From DASXYG01 sp036502625 (GTDB taxonomy: Bacteria > Actinomycetota > Actinomycetes > Streptosporangiales > Streptosporangiaceae): a stretch of DNA of 64,000 nucleotides. The stretch covers positions 1-64,000 of the forward strand of contig DASXYG010000125.1 in the NCBI GenBank assembly GCA_036502625.1, written 5' to 3'. A model generated the notes under the pieces. The model worked only from the letters and a program-made list of their open reading frames with translations, was not told the origin of the DNA and made no database searches. Shown here in pieces: positions 15,268 through 27,073 of the stretch. Position 1 is the stretch's first letter. Each line of letters opens with the position of its first letter. Position numbers and translations under genes: made by a program.

Positions 15268-15882
15268 TCAGCCCAGATCGACCGTGACCCCACCGGAGAA
15301 CATCGAGTCGTGCAGCTCGATCCGGTCGAGGTCGACGTGCTTCGGCACGTCGAAGACGAACACGCCCTTGACCGTGTTGCCGGGGTTGATCTGGTTCAGC
15401 CACACGTTGTTCCCGTCGAGGTCGATGTCCGCGCCGGAGTCCACCGAGAACTTCTTGTGGTTCCTGGAGTACAGGTACTGGGCGCTGTCATCGAGGTACT
15501 GCGCCTCGTCGCCGTGGTTCGTGACCTTCACGCTGACCAGCACGTACTGCCCCTGCGCCGTGTCACCGACCCCGCTCGGCCCGAGATGCGTGACGCCGTC
15601 CTTGATCTTGGTGACGGTGAACGTGAACTTCCCGTCCCGCACCCGCTGCCCGACCTTCGCCGTCTCCGCCTTGGCGCTCACCCTCCCGCTCGGCTTCCCG
15701 CCCGACGCGGCATCGGTCTTCCCGCCACCCGACCCGGCGCCCACCGCGGCGACGACGATGACCACGACCAGCAGTACGAAGGCCGCCCCCGCGCCGAGCA
15801 GTGCGTACAGACAGCCGTGACTCTTGCGCGGCCTGGGCTGGGGCATCGGCGGGGGGAACTGCGGCGGGAATGGAGCGTTCAT
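15268..15882 (-). CDS. Membrane-anchored DUF4352 protein
   Basis: A 204-residue protein. It has a short proline-rich cytoplasmic N-terminus (PFPPQFPPPMPQPRPRK), one transmembrane helix near residues 24-48 (LYALLGAGAAFVLLVVVIVV), a Gly/Ser linker and an extracytoplasmic DUF4352 immunoglobulin-like domain (VGQRVRDGKFTFTVTKIKDG to VFVFDVPKHVDLDRIELHD). The function is unknown, and the domain is common on actinobacterial surfaces. ATG 15882 has AAGGAC upstream. It is convergent with the P-loop gene, with 13 nt between the stops. Confidence 0.82.
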   Translation of the reverse strand: MNAPFPPQFPPPMPQPRPRKSHGCLYALLGAGAAFVLLVVVIVVAAVGAGSGGGKTDAASGGKPSGRVSAKAETAKVGQRVRDGKFTFTVTKIKDGVTHLGPSGVGDTAQGQYVLVSVKVTNHGDEAQYLDDSAQYLYSRNHKKFSVDSGADIDLDGNNVWLNQINPGNTVKGVFVFDVPKHVDLDRIELHDSMFSGGVTVDLG

Positions 15883-16140
15883 CTCGAGTCCTTGTCGGCG
15901 AGGCGTATTCGGCATCTGTGTGACGCTGCGTGAAGGACACCGGGTGGCCGTGCACGGTCACGACCTGGCGCGATTACGGTCACGGCCTGAAACGACTTAC
16001 GGGTAGTGATCACCGCGGTCAAGAACGGTCGAGAGGCGTTGTCGGGTGGGGCCGTGGCGCCAGGCGGGGGGCGGCTTACACTCCGCACGAGGGCGGGGCT
16101 CCCGGCGGAGGCCCGTGGGCGAGCGAGAGGTGAGGGGCGT

Positions 16141-17085
16141 ATGAGCGTGACGACGGGGCCGACCGCACCGATTCCCAGCGGCATCAGCGAGGCCGCGCGG
16201 CGGCACCTCGCGCAGGCGCCGGTCGAGGTACCCGGCTACCCCGCGCTGGACGACACCGAGGGGTGGCTGAAAACGGTCGAGCTGCGCGACTCGTTCATCG
16301 CGCGGCGCTTCGCCGGGGTCGAGTTCCCCGTCGCGGCCGAGGAGCGGCAGGTGGCCGGCGTCCACACGTACGTGCTGCGCCCCGACGGCCTCACCGACGA
16401 GACGCCGGTCTACCTCGACATCCACGGCGGCGCGCTCATCTTCGGCGGCGGCGACCTCTGCCGGCGCATGGGCAGCGGCACCGCGATGGCCAGCGGGATG
16501 CTCACCTGGAGCGTCGACTACCGCATGGCCCCGCTGCACCCGTACCCGGCCGCGCTTGACGACTGCCTGGCGGTCTACCGCGCGCTGCTCGACGTACGCG
16601 ACCCGGCGGACGTCTTCGTCGGCGGCGGCTCCGCCGGCGGCAACCTGGCCGCCGCTCTCCTGGTCCGCGCCCGCGACGAGGGGCTCCCGATGCCGGCCGC
16701 GCTCGTCCTGGCCAGCCCCGAGGTGGATCTCACCGAGTCAGGCGACAGCTTCCACACGCTCGCCGCGTTCTCCAGCACGCTGTCCAGCCTGATGCCCATC
16801 AACCTGCTGTACGCCAACGGCCACGACCTGGCCGACCCGTACCTGTCGCCCCTCTTCGCCGACCTGACCGGCTTCCCGCCTACCCTCCTCCAGGCCGGCA
16901 CCCGCGACCTCTTCCTGTCCAACACCGTCCGCATGCACCGCGCCCTCCTGGCCGCGGGCGCGCAAGCGGACCTGCACATCTTCGAGGCCATGCCGCACGG
17001 CGGCTTCACCGGCACCACCCCAGAGGACGCCGACCTCAACGCCACCATCCGCCGCTTCCTCGACGACCACCGCAGGGGCGGCTGA
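16141..17085 (+). CDS. Alpha/beta hydrolase, hormone-sensitive-lipase type
   Basis: A 314-residue esterase/lipase. The oxyanion motif is HGGA (usually HGGG) in YLDIHGGALIFGGG, and the nucleophile elbow is GGSAGG (usually GDSAGG). The acid and histidine are probably in LLQAGTRDLF and AMPHGGF. ATG 16141 has GAGGTGAGGGG upstream. It is convergent with a P450. A -10-like TACACT lies at 16078-16083. The remaining upstream 258 bp shows no other feature. Confidence 0.88.
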   Translation: MSVTTGPTAPIPSGISEAARRHLAQAPVEVPGYPALDDTEGWLKTVELRDSFIARRFAGVEFPVAAEERQVAGVHTYVLRPDGLTDETPVYLDIHGGALIFGGGDLCRRMGSGTAMASGMLTWSVDYRMAPLHPYPAALDDCLAVYRALLDVRDPADVFVGGGSAGGNLAAALLVRARDEGLPMPAALVLASPEVDLTESGDSFHTLAAFSSTLSSLMPINLLYANGHDLADPYLSPLFADLTGFPPTLLQAGTRDLFLSNTVRMHRALLAAGAQADLHIFEAMPHGGFTGTTPEDADLNATIRRFLDDHRRGG

Positions 17086-17097
17086 CCCGCCGAACGC

Positions 17098-18270
17098 TCA
17101 GGCGACCCGTACGCGCAGCTCCTTCATGCCGTGCAGGGCGTTGCTGAGCAGAGGCTCGGCCGTCACCACCTCGAGGCGTTCCACCCGGTCCGCGAGCGAC
17201 CGCAACAGCGCCGTCATCTCCATCCGGGCGAGCTGCATGCCGATGCAGGCGTGCTCGCCGCGGCCGAAAGCGAGGTGGTCCGAGGGCATGCGGGCCACGT
17301 CGAAGCGGTCCGGGTCGGGGTACTTCCGCTCGTCGCGGTTGGCCGAGCCGTACAGCATCATCACGCGGTCGCCGGCTTTGAGGTCCACCCCGGCCAGGTC
17401 GTGGTCCTCGGTGACGACCCGGGTGAACTGCTGGACGGGGCTCTCCAGCCGCAGGGTCTCGTTGATCGCGTGCGGGATCATCGAGCGGTCGGCGCGCAGC
17501 AGATCCCACTGGTCGGGATGCTCGGCGAACAGGCGTACGGCGTTGGACACCGCGTAAATGGTGGTGTCGAGGCTGGGCGTGACGTAGTCGATCAGCAGGA
17601 ACGGGCAGCGGTCGCGCGCGATCTCGCCGGCGTCGGCCGCGCGGTACAGCTCGGCCGCCCACCCCTCGGGATCCAGGTTGCCCGGCACCGCCTCGGTGGT
17701 GGCGAACGTGATGAACTCGTCCACCACGGGAAGGGCGTCCTCGACGCGCTGGTTCGGCACCCCCTGGCCCTCCCAGGTCGCCGCGGCCCAGCGCAGCATG
17801 TTCGCCCGCCCGTGCTCGCCCAGCCCGACGAGCTGCGACACGACGGTCATCGGCAGGTGCTCGGCCAGCTCGGTCGCGGCGTCGAACTCCCCGCGTGCGA
17901 CGAGTTGCCCGACGATCCACTCCGCCTCGGCGTCGATGCGCGGCTCCAGTTCCCGGAGGCGCGCGGGCCGCAGCGGACGCCCGAAGACCTTGCGCACCTT
18001 GCCGTGTTCCGGCGGATCGAGGAACAGCATGATCACGTCTTTGAGCTGCTCGTTCATCCCCGGGTTCATCGTGACGCCCTCGGCGGAGGAGTACCGCTGC
18101 CAGTTCTCCAGTACGTCGTGCACGGCGTCATAGCGGGTGACGGCGTACACGTCGTGCGCCCGCAGGTAGACCACGGATCCCAGTTCCCGCAGCTCCCTGT
18201 GGCGCGGGTACGGGTTCAGCCGGGCGTCGTCGGTGAACATGTCGATGTCGCTAGTCGGGGCCAAGGCCAC
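17098..18270 (-). CDS. Cytochrome P450
   Basis: A 390-residue P450. The heme loop is LAFGRGEHACIGMQLARME with Cys342, ExxR is Glu271-Arg274, and the I-helix ends in the normal acid/alcohol pair Asp235-Thr236-Thr237. The start is GTG 18270 with AGGAG 7-8 nt upstream. No ferredoxin or reductase gene is adjacent. The convergent esterase 12 nt away could act on the same compounds, but no operon links them. Confidence 0.9.
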   Translation of the reverse strand: MALAPTSDIDMFTDDARLNPYPRHRELRELGSVVYLRAHDVYAVTRYDAVHDVLENWQRYSSAEGVTMNPGMNEQLKDVIMLFLDPPEHGKVRKVFGRPLRPARLRELEPRIDAEAEWIVGQLVARGEFDAATELAEHLPMTVVSQLVGLGEHGRANMLRWAAATWEGQGVPNQRVEDALPVVDEFITFATTEAVPGNLDPEGWAAELYRAADAGEIARDRCPFLLIDYVTPSLDTTIYAVSNAVRLFAEHPDQWDLLRADRSMIPHAINETLRLESPVQQFTRVVTEDHDLAGVDLKAGDRVMMLYGSANRDERKYPDPDRFDVARMPSDHLAFGRGEHACIGMQLARMEMTALLRSLADRVERLEVVTAEPLLSNALHGMKELRVRVA

Positions 18271-18311
18271 GAGAACGCTCCTGTCTCATCGGGGGGACGC
18301 ACCGGGACCGA

Positions 18312-18644
18312 TCATTCCGGACGGCCGCGGCTCGCCGGGGTGCGGTCGGCGATCGCCTGGAGTGCCGCGACGTGCTCACGGAACCGCTGGATCCCACTGT
18401 CGGTCGCGCGCACCGTCGTCTTGGGCACGCGGCCGATGTAGGCGCGGTGCTGTTCGATCTGGCCGTCGTTCTTCAGGGTCGTCAACTGCTTGGACAGCGC
18501 GGAGTCCGAGAGGGCGACCTCGTCGCGCAGGAACGCGAAGTCGCACCAGTCGGCCGCGCTGAGCACGGACATGATCGCCAGCCGGGTCGGATCCGACAGG
18601 AGCCGGTCCAGACCCGGCGGGCGACCCGCGGACCGTGGTGTCAC
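18312..18644 (-). CDS. Winged-helix regulator (HTH_34/MarR-like)
   Basis: A 110-residue winged-helix protein: LDRLLSDPTRLAIMSVLS, recognition helix ALSDSALSKQLTTLKNDGQI, and wing RVPKTTVRATDSGIQRF. The family is usually found beside integral membrane proteins. GTG 18644 overlaps the upstream membrane-protein stop in GTGA (18641-18644), so the two are cotranslated. A 12-bp inverted repeat flanks the promoter of the pair and is the likely binding site. Confidence 0.85.
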   Translation of the reverse strand: MTPRSAGRPPGLDRLLSDPTRLAIMSVLSAADWCDFAFLRDEVALSDSALSKQLTTLKNDGQIEQHRAYIGRVPKTTVRATDSGIQRFREHVAALQAIADRTPASRGRPE

Positions 18645-19135
18645 CTGCCGTCCCGCTCGCTCCGGGCGACCATCGTCTGGACGGCGGCGAACAGTGCGGT
18701 GAAGACCGCGGCGTACACCACGCCGAGCACCGTGTTCGGGTAGCCGCGCAGCCCGAGGCCGCCGGCGATGCCGTTCGCGGCGGCGGTGCCGTACTGCGAG
18801 ATCAGCCAGGCGCCGACCGCCCCGACAAGCAGCGTGACGCCGAAGATCCGCGGGTGGAACCGCTGCCGGCGCTGTACGCCGCGCAGCCGGCTCAGCGGCG
18901 CCGACCGCCCGGCGAACGCCACGACCAGCACCACGACGAGCGCGACGAGCACCACCGCGGCGATCACCTTCGGCTGGGTGACGAAGTCGTTGGCCGCGGT
19001 CACGGCGGCGATCAGAAGGAACATCGCCACGTAGAACCACGGGGGGACGCGCGCCGCGCGTTCGGTCCGCTCCTGGTGCGCCCGTACGGCCGTCAGCGCC
19101 TGGGCCGCCGCCTGCGCCTGCTCATCGCGCTCCAT
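18641..19135 (-). CDS. Four-helix integral membrane protein
   Basis: A 164-residue protein with a charged cytoplasmic N-terminus and four hydrophobic segments: FYVAMFLLIAAVTAANDFV, VIAAVVLVALVVVLVVAF, FGVTLLVGAVGAWLISQY and VLGVVYAAVFTALFAAVQTMV. I do not recognise a named family. It is the first gene of a two-gene operon with a winged-helix regulator, a pair often seen in actinomycetes. ATG 19135 follows a short leader with GAGGGAAGTAGG. Confidence 0.75.
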   Translation of the reverse strand: MERDEQAQAAAQALTAVRAHQERTERAARVPPWFYVAMFLLIAAVTAANDFVTQPKVIAAVVLVALVVVLVVAFAGRSAPLSRLRGVQRRQRFHPRIFGVTLLVGAVGAWLISQYGTAAANGIAGGLGLRGYPNTVLGVVYAAVFTALFAAVQTMVARSERDGR

Positions 19136-19153
19136 GCCGACCTACTTCCCTCG

Positions 19154-19204
19154 ACTACTTGCCTACATGGAATGTAGTCACTGTTTTCCAGATAGGCAAG
19201 TAGT
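19154..19204 (-). promoter_or_regulatory. Promoter flanked by a 12-bp inverted repeat
   Basis: ACTACTTGCCTA (19154-19165) and its exact reverse complement (19193-19204) are 27 bp apart. On the minus strand -35 TTGCCT (19194-19199) lies in one arm and -10 TACATT (19171-19176) follows after 17 bp. The other arm overlaps the start of the transcript. It is the likely operator of the winged-helix/membrane-protein pair. Confidence 0.75.
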
Positions 19205-19251
19205 AGCCCGCCGCCCCCTCCTCGCACCCGCCCGGCCACCGGAAATCAAGA

Positions 19252-19281
19252 AAGCCGGTCCACGGGGTCGTGGACCGGCTT
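19252..19281 (-). terminator. Hairpin terminator of tRNA-Ile
   Basis: A perfect 12-bp stem (19252-19263 with 19270-19281) with a 6-nt loop is followed on the minus strand by TTCTTGATTT. It lies 22 nt downstream of the tRNA 3' end. Confidence 0.75.
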
Positions 19282-19302
19282 CTACGCTTGGCGAACTCGG
19301 GG

Positions 19303-19376
19303 TGGGCCTGGGAGGACTTGAACCTCCGGCCTCATCCTTATCAGGGATGCGCTCTAACCGACTGAGCTACAGGCCC
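19303..19376 (-). tRNA. ileT: tRNA-Ile (anticodon GAT)
   Basis: This 74-nt gene folds as a cloverleaf: acceptor GGGCCTG/CAGGCCC, D-arm GCTC..GAGC, anticodon stem CATCC/GGATG with loop CTGATAA, and T-arm GGAGG-TTCAAGT-CCTCC. The discriminator is A. CCA is not encoded (the next bases are CCC), so the CCA-adding enzyme is needed. In the origin cluster of other actinobacteria a tRNA-Ile also follows gyrA and the DUF3566 gene. No tRNA-Ala follows here. Confidence 0.97.
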
Positions 19377-19483
19377 GAGCTGCTGGTGAACGGTATCGCA
19401 TCGCGTGGGGGCGGGGCGAATCGTTCGCGGCGTTGATGAGTTTACCGTGACTTCGGGCGTGCCCGTGCCAGGTTTCGCGGGGG

Positions 19484-20412
19484 TTACTCGCCTTCGCTGA
19501 GGGTTACCTCGACGCCGCCGACGAGGTCTGCGGCGAGGTTGTAGAGGACGGCGCCGACCGTGGACAGAGCCGTGATCAGGACGACGTTCAGGGCGCCGAT
19601 GAGGCCGGTGTAGCCGAGGACGCGGGACGCGGAGAACCAGGAGCCGGGGTCGAAGGCGGACTTGCCGTCGCCGGACGTGGTCAGGTCGCGCAGGGTCTGG
19701 GTCAGGGAGTCGAAGACGCCGAGGCCGGCCAGGACGCCGTACAGCACGGCGATGGCGACGAACAAGACGATGAACGCCACCAGGGAGATGACGAAGCTGA
19801 ACTTCGTCACCGACCACGGCTCGACGCGGCTCAGGACGAGGTGGGCTCGGCGCTTGCCGCCGCGGCCGCCCTCGGACTTGCCCTTCGGCTTCTCCTTCGG
19901 CATCAGGGCCGGCGCGTTGGCCGTCGGCGCCGAGGGTACGGGGCGCGGGGCGCTGCGCTGCGGGCCGCCCGCGCCGGGCACGCCGGCGCCGATGGAGCGC
20001 GGGTCACCCGGCCTGGTCTGGCCTCCGGGCTTGGCCACCGGCGGACCGCCGGGTACGGCACCTTTCTGCACGGAGCCATTCTGCCCCGTATCGCGTGCGC
20101 TTTGGGCGGCTCGGTCAGATCCGGCCGGTTTGGTCGGACCGCTGGCCACCGGACGGTCGCCGGGATGCGGCGCGGACGGCGGCCCCGGCTTGCCCGGGCC
20201 CTGGCCAGAAGGCTGGCCGGGCGGCGGGCCGGGGCGCGGGCTGTCCGGCTTCGGCGACTCACCGGACGGCTTGGCCGGCGGTGTGTTCGGCTTCGGCGCG
20301 GGCGGCGCGTCCGGCCGGTTCTGGCTGGAGGCGTTGCCGTTCCTGGCGTCGTTGGGGGAGGACTTGCCCGTACCGGTCGGGGGGGCACCCTTACCGGACT
20401 GGGGACCGGCAC

Positions 20413-20416
<4 letters not shown>
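19484..20416 (-). CDS. DUF3566 membrane protein downstream of gyrA
   Basis: A 310-residue protein. The first ~190 residues are a disordered Pro/Gly/Ser/Lys-rich tail. After KRRAHLVLSRVEPWSVTKFS comes the DUF3566 domain with two transmembrane helices (FVISLVAFIVLFVAIAVLYG and LIGALNVVLITALSTVGAVLYNL). The gene is the conserved partner after gyrA in actinobacteria (compare Rv0007). Its role is not established. GTG 20416 overlaps the gyrA stop in GTGA. Confidence 0.88.
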
Positions 20417-22944
<2,528 letters not shown>

Positions 22945-23011
22945 GGGCTGATGGTCCTTCTCAGATCTGCGCGCCCGCAGGGGCGCGGTGTCGCGGTCGG
23001 CGGGGGGTCGG

Positions 23012-24952
23012 TCAGATATCCAGGAAGCGGACGTCCTTGGCGTTGCGCTGGATGAACGACCGGCGCGACTCGACGTCCTCACCCATCAGGACGCTGAACA
23101 TCTCGTCGGCCTGAGCCGCGTCGTCCAGCGTGACCTGGAGCAGCACGCGGTGGTCCGGGTCCATCGTGGTGGTCCACAGCTCGTTGGCGTTCATCTCGCC
23201 GAGGCCCTTGAACCGCTGGACGAGGTCCTGGCTGCGGGGATCGCGCCGGCCGGCCTCGATGCCCGCCTCGATGAGGCCGTCGCGCTCGCGGTCGGAGTAG
23301 GCGTACTCGACCTCGTTGCCGCGGCGGTCCCACTTGATCTTGTAGAGCGGCGGCTGCGAGAGGTAGACGTGGCCGGCCTCGATCAGCGGCTTCATGAACC
23401 GGAACAGCAGCGTGAGCAGCAGCGTGTTGATGTGGTGGCCGTCGACGTCGGCGTCGGACATCAGGATGATCTTGTGGTAGCGCAGCTTCTCGATGTCGAA
23501 CTCGTCGTGGATGCCGGTGCCCAGCGCGGTGATGATGCCCTGGACCTCGTTGTTCTTGAGGATCCGGTCGATGCGCGACTTCTCGACGTTGAGGATCTTG
23601 CCGCGGATCGGCAGGATCGCCTGGTACTCCGGGTCGCGCCCGCCCTTCGCGGAGCCGCCCGCGGAGTCGCCCTCCACGATGTAGAGCTCGCAGCGCTTGG
23701 GGTCGGTGGACTGGCAGTCCGACAGCTTGCCCGGCAGGGACGTCGACTCGAGCAGGCTCTTGCGCCGGGTCAGGTCACGCGCCTGGCGCGCGGCGATCCG
23801 CGCGCGTGCGGCCTGCGTGGCCTTGTTGATGATGTCCTTGGCGTCGCCGGGGTTGCGCTCGAACCAGTCGCGCAGGTGCTCGTTGCACGCCTTCTGGACG
23901 AACGACTTCGCCTCGGTGTTGCCCAGCTTCGTCTTCGTCTGGCCCTCGAACTGCGGGTCGGCCAGCTTCACCGAGACGATCGCGGTGAGCCCCTCGCGGA
24001 CGTCCTCACCGGTGAGGTTGTCGTCCTTGCCCTCGCGCAGCAGCTTCTGGTCGCGGGCGTAGCGGTTGACGATCGAGGTGAGCGCGGCGCGGAACCCCTC
24101 TTCGTGGGTGCCGCCCTCCGCGGTGTTGATCGTGTTCGCGAACGTGTGGACCGACTCGGCGTAGCCGTTGTTCCACTGCATCGCGATCTCGACGGAGATG
24201 CCCTCGCCCTCGTCGCTGAACGCGATCACGTTGGTGTGGACGGGGTCCTTCGACGCGTTGATGTGGCGGACGAAGTCCTCGATGCCGCCGTCGTAGTGGT
24301 AGACGACCGTGTTCGGCTCACCGTTGGTGAACTCCGGGCGCTCGTCGCTCAGCGAGATCGACAGGCCGCGGTTGAGGAACGCCATCTCCTGGAGGCGCCG
24401 CGAGAGCGTCTCGAAGCTCCAGGTGGTCGTCTCGAAGATGGTGTCGTCCGGCCAGAACGTGATCGTCGTTCCGGTATCGGTGGCGTCGCCCGTACGCTCG
24501 AGCGGCGCCGTCGGACGGGTCATCTCATACGTCTGGGTCCACAGCGCGCCCTTGAGCCTGACCTCGACATCGAGGCGGGACGACAGCGCGTTCACCACGG
24601 AGATGCCGACGCCGTGCAGGCCGCCGGACACCGCGTAGGACTTGCCGTCGAACTTGCCGCCCGCGTGCAGCTTGGTGAGCACGACCTCGACGCCGCTGAG
24701 CCCCGTCTTGGGCTCCTTGTCCACCGGGATGCCGCGGCCGTTGTCGACCACCCGCACTCCGCCGTCGGCGAGCAGCGTCACCTGGATGCTGTCGCAGAAG
24801 CCGGCGAGCGCTTCGTCCACCGAGTTGTCCACAACCTCGTAGACCAGGTGGTGCAGGCCCCGTTCACCGGTGGAACCGATGTACATACCCGGACGCTTGC
24901 GGACTGCTTCGAGGCCTTCGAGAACCTTGATCGATCGAGCGTCGTACGCCAA
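23012..24952 (-). CDS. gyrB: DNA gyrase subunit B
   Basis: A 646-residue GHKL ATPase subunit. It has VLEGLEAVRKRPGMYIGSTG, the ATP-lid and Bergerat segments (EVVDNSVDEAL, GLHGVGISVVNAL), the TOPRIM motifs EGDSAGGSA and SDADVDG, and the C-terminal RRSFIQRNAKDVRFLDI. The start is TTG 24952, supported by AGGAGG 8 nt upstream. The frame continues to 25168 but without family similarity. It partners with GyrA. Confidence 0.97.
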   Translation of the reverse strand: MAYDARSIKVLEGLEAVRKRPGMYIGSTGERGLHHLVYEVVDNSVDEALAGFCDSIQVTLLADGGVRVVDNGRGIPVDKEPKTGLSGVEVVLTKLHAGGKFDGKSYAVSGGLHGVGISVVNALSSRLDVEVRLKGALWTQTYEMTRPTAPLERTGDATDTGTTITFWPDDTIFETTTWSFETLSRRLQEMAFLNRGLSISLSDERPEFTNGEPNTVVYHYDGGIEDFVRHINASKDPVHTNVIAFSDEGEGISVEIAMQWNNGYAESVHTFANTINTAEGGTHEEGFRAALTSIVNRYARDQKLLREGKDDNLTGEDVREGLTAIVSVKLADPQFEGQTKTKLGNTEAKSFVQKACNEHLRDWFERNPGDAKDIINKATQAARARIAARQARDLTRRKSLLESTSLPGKLSDCQSTDPKRCELYIVEGDSAGGSAKGGRDPEYQAILPIRGKILNVEKSRIDRILKNNEVQGIITALGTGIHDEFDIEKLRYHKIILMSDADVDGHHINTLLLTLLFRFMKPLIEAGHVYLSQPPLYKIKWDRRGNEVEYAYSDRERDGLIEAGIEAGRRDPRSQDLVQRFKGLGEMNANELWTTTMDPDHRVLLQVTLDDAAQADEMFSVLMGEDVESRRSFIQRNAKDVRFLDI

Positions 24953-25298
24953 GTGGAAGTCCTCCTGCCGCGGACACGCGCCAAAGCGGTGCTCCAGTGC
25001 CGTTGTGGACACCTGGGGTAGACGGTCGCGGCGCGAGGCCGCGTCAGCGCAAGTGTCCTGAATCCACGTCCATGATACCTGCCCCGGCCACTCAAAGGGG
25101 CGTTGACGGCGCTGTGCCGCAATATGAGGGACGAACTCTCGGGGGCGCAAGGTCCACCCCGTGCCCACCCTCCTCCGCGACGGCTACGGCGCTTTGGATT
25201 GCGTCAACGTCCCGGAGGGCCGGATGTGGCCGGACGGACCGGTGGCGTACGGGATCACCTCCCAGTTTAGTGCGCCGGCGGGGTGGGCGACGGCGTGT
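24953..25298 (-). promoter_or_regulatory. gyrB upstream region
   Basis: This 346-bp stretch between dciA and gyrB holds no gene. A possible minus-strand -10, TATCAT, lies at 25072-25077. No fitting -35 was found at 17 bp. Supercoiling-sensitive regulation is usual for gyr promoters but is not visible here. Confidence 0.35.
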
Positions 25299-25814
25299 TC
25301 AGCCGTTCGACCACCGGCGGCGCCGGTCGTTCGCGCCGGGCCCGGTGACCTTCACCGTCGCGACCGTGCCGTGGCCGAGCTCCTCGTTGAGGCGGCGCAC
25401 CAGCGACCCGGCGAGTAGCCGCACCTGCGTCGCCCACGCCGCGGAATCCGCGCGTACGACCACCTCGCCGTCGGCGAAGCTCTCCGGACGGGTGTGCTCG
25501 GCCAGGTCCGGCCCGACGATCTGGTCCCAGCGGCCGAAGACGGCGCCGATGGCCGCGCGCTCCCGCCACCCCTGGTCGGACACCAGGCCCCCGAGCACGT
25601 CGCTGATCGACTGCGGGTCGTCGTTGCGCGCCCGCCGCCCTGGTTCCGTACGCGACCTGCGCCCGCCGCCGCGCCCGGCCGCGCCCGGCATCGCGCCGCG
25701 GCGGCGCGCGTCGGACTTGGCCTGGCTCAACGCCTCGCGTGCGTGGTCGCGGCCTGCGCGTTCGGAACCGTCGCGGTTCGGCTCGCGCTCACTCGGCGTC
25801 GCGTCGTCCGGCAT
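25299..25814 (-). CDS. dciA: DciA-type helicase loader (DUF721)
   Basis: A 171-residue DUF721 protein. The N-terminal half is basic and disordered. The conserved domain (about residues 68-160) has the signature W-rIVGPdlAeHtrPesf (FGRWDQIVGPDLAEHTRPES), then SAAWATQVRLLAGSLVRRLN. DciA loads or activates the replicative helicase DnaB at oriC. The gene has the standard position between recF and gyrB (compare Rv0004) and overlaps recF by 26 nt. Confidence 0.9.
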   Translation of the reverse strand: MPDDATPSEREPNRDGSERAGRDHAREALSQAKSDARRRGAMPGAAGRGGGRRSRTEPGRRARNDDPQSISDVLGGLVSDQGWRERAAIGAVFGRWDQIVGPDLAEHTRPESFADGEVVVRADSAAWATQVRLLAGSLVRRLNEELGHGTVATVKVTGPGANDRRRRWSNG

Positions 25815-26952
25815 CGCTCACCTGCCCCCGGGTCACGTCGAACCGCCGGCCGCGCAGCGTCTCCGGTACGTCGTCGGCTACCGCCGCGGTGATGATGACC
25901 TGCTCGGCATCGCCGACCATCCGCGCGAGGCGGTCGCGGCGCCCGGTGTCGAGCTCGGCGAACACGTCGTCGAGCAGCAGCACCGGGTCGTCGCCGTCGG
26001 CGCGCAGCAGCTCGAACGCGGCCAAGCGCAGCGCCAGCGCGAACGACCACGACTCGCCGTGGCTCGCGTAGCCGCGCGCGGGCAGGTCGCCCAGGCCGAG
26101 GACGAGCTCGTCGCGGTGCGGCCCAACCAGGCTGATCCCGCGTTCGAGCTCCTGCGGCCGCGCCTCCGCCAGGGCGGCGCGCACGGCCTCCTCCAGCGCC
26201 GCGCGGTCGGCCGCCGCGAGCGCCGCCTCGCCGGCCGAGCTGCGGTACGCCAGCCGCGCGTCGCCGGACGCCTGCGCCGACTCGGCGATCTCCGCGTAGC
26301 ACTTGGCCACCAGGGGCCGGAGGTCGGCGACCAGCGCGAGCCGCGCGGCCAGCAGCTCCGAGCCCGCGCGGGTGAGGTGGTCGTCCCAGACGTCGAGCGT
26401 GGCCAGGCCCTCGGCGTCGCCCCTGCGGACGCGGCCGCGCGCGGCGGCCGCCGATTTCAACAGGGCGTTGCGCTGCTTCAGCACCCGTTCGTAGTCCGAG
26501 CGCACACCGGCGAACCGGGGGGCGCGCGCCACCAGCAGGTCGTCGAGGAACCGCCGCCGCTCGCCCGGGTCGCCCTTGACGAGCGCCAGGTCCTCCGGGG
26601 CGAACAGCACCGTGCGCAGCAGGCCGAGGACGTCGCGCGGGCGCTGCGCGGGGGAGCGGTTCAGCCGCGCGCGATTCGCCCGGCCGGGGTTGACCTCCAG
26701 CTCCACGATGGCCTTCCGCTCGTGCGACACGATTCCGGCGCGGAGCACCGCGCGTGAGGCGCCATGGCGGACGAGCGGCGCGTCGGCGGCCACCCGGTGG
26801 CTGGAGTGGGTCGCGATGTACGCGACCGCCTCGACGAGGTTGGTCTTGCCCTGGCCGTTCGGACCGATGAACGCCGTCACGCCGGGCTCCAGGGTCAGCG
26901 TGACGGACTCGTAGGACCGGAAGTCCTCACACACGAGGTTGGCCAGATACAC
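25789..26952 (-). CDS. recF: Recombination mediator RecF
   Basis: A 387-residue SMC-like ATPase for recombinational repair at gaps and stalled forks. Walker A is GPNGQGKTN at residues 29-37, the signature is in VGPHRDELVL, and Walker B is in DDPVLLLDDVFAELD. Start GTG 26952 has a -10 TATCCT (minus strand, 26960-26965) just 7 nt upstream, so it is probably leaderless. A perfect DnaA box lies further upstream at 27056-27064. Confidence 0.96.
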   Translation of the reverse strand: MYLANLVCEDFRSYESVTLTLEPGVTAFIGPNGQGKTNLVEAVAYIATHSSHRVAADAPLVRHGASRAVLRAGIVSHERKAIVELEVNPGRANRARLNRSPAQRPRDVLGLLRTVLFAPEDLALVKGDPGERRRFLDDLLVARAPRFAGVRSDYERVLKQRNALLKSAAAARGRVRRGDAEGLATLDVWDDHLTRAGSELLAARLALVADLRPLVAKCYAEIAESAQASGDARLAYRSSAGEAALAAADRAALEEAVRAALAEARPQELERGISLVGPHRDELVLGLGDLPARGYASHGESWSFALALRLAAFELLRADGDDPVLLLDDVFAELDTGRRDRLARMVGDAEQVIITAAVADDVPETLRGRRFDVTRGQVSDAGRRDAE

Positions 26953-27055
26953 GAATCAGAGGATAGGGCCGCGCACCTCCGGGTGTGCCTGACACCCGGT
27001 ACGGCGCGCGGCCCGAAACCCGCGGTCCCCGTACGTCACGCCTTGACGCACAGGC

Positions 27056-27064
27056 TGTGGATAA
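27056..27064 (-). promoter_or_regulatory. Isolated DnaA box between recF and gnd
   Basis: TGTGGATAA is the exact reverse complement of TTATCCACA. It lies in the 121-bp recF/gnd gap, about 2.1 kb from oriC, and could regulate recF transcription or titrate DnaA. Confidence 0.6.
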
Positions 27065-27073
27065 GTCCGTCTA

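Noticed and set aside
19377..19483. A tRNA-Ala after tRNA-Ile
   Set aside because: No cloverleaf can be built in this gap.
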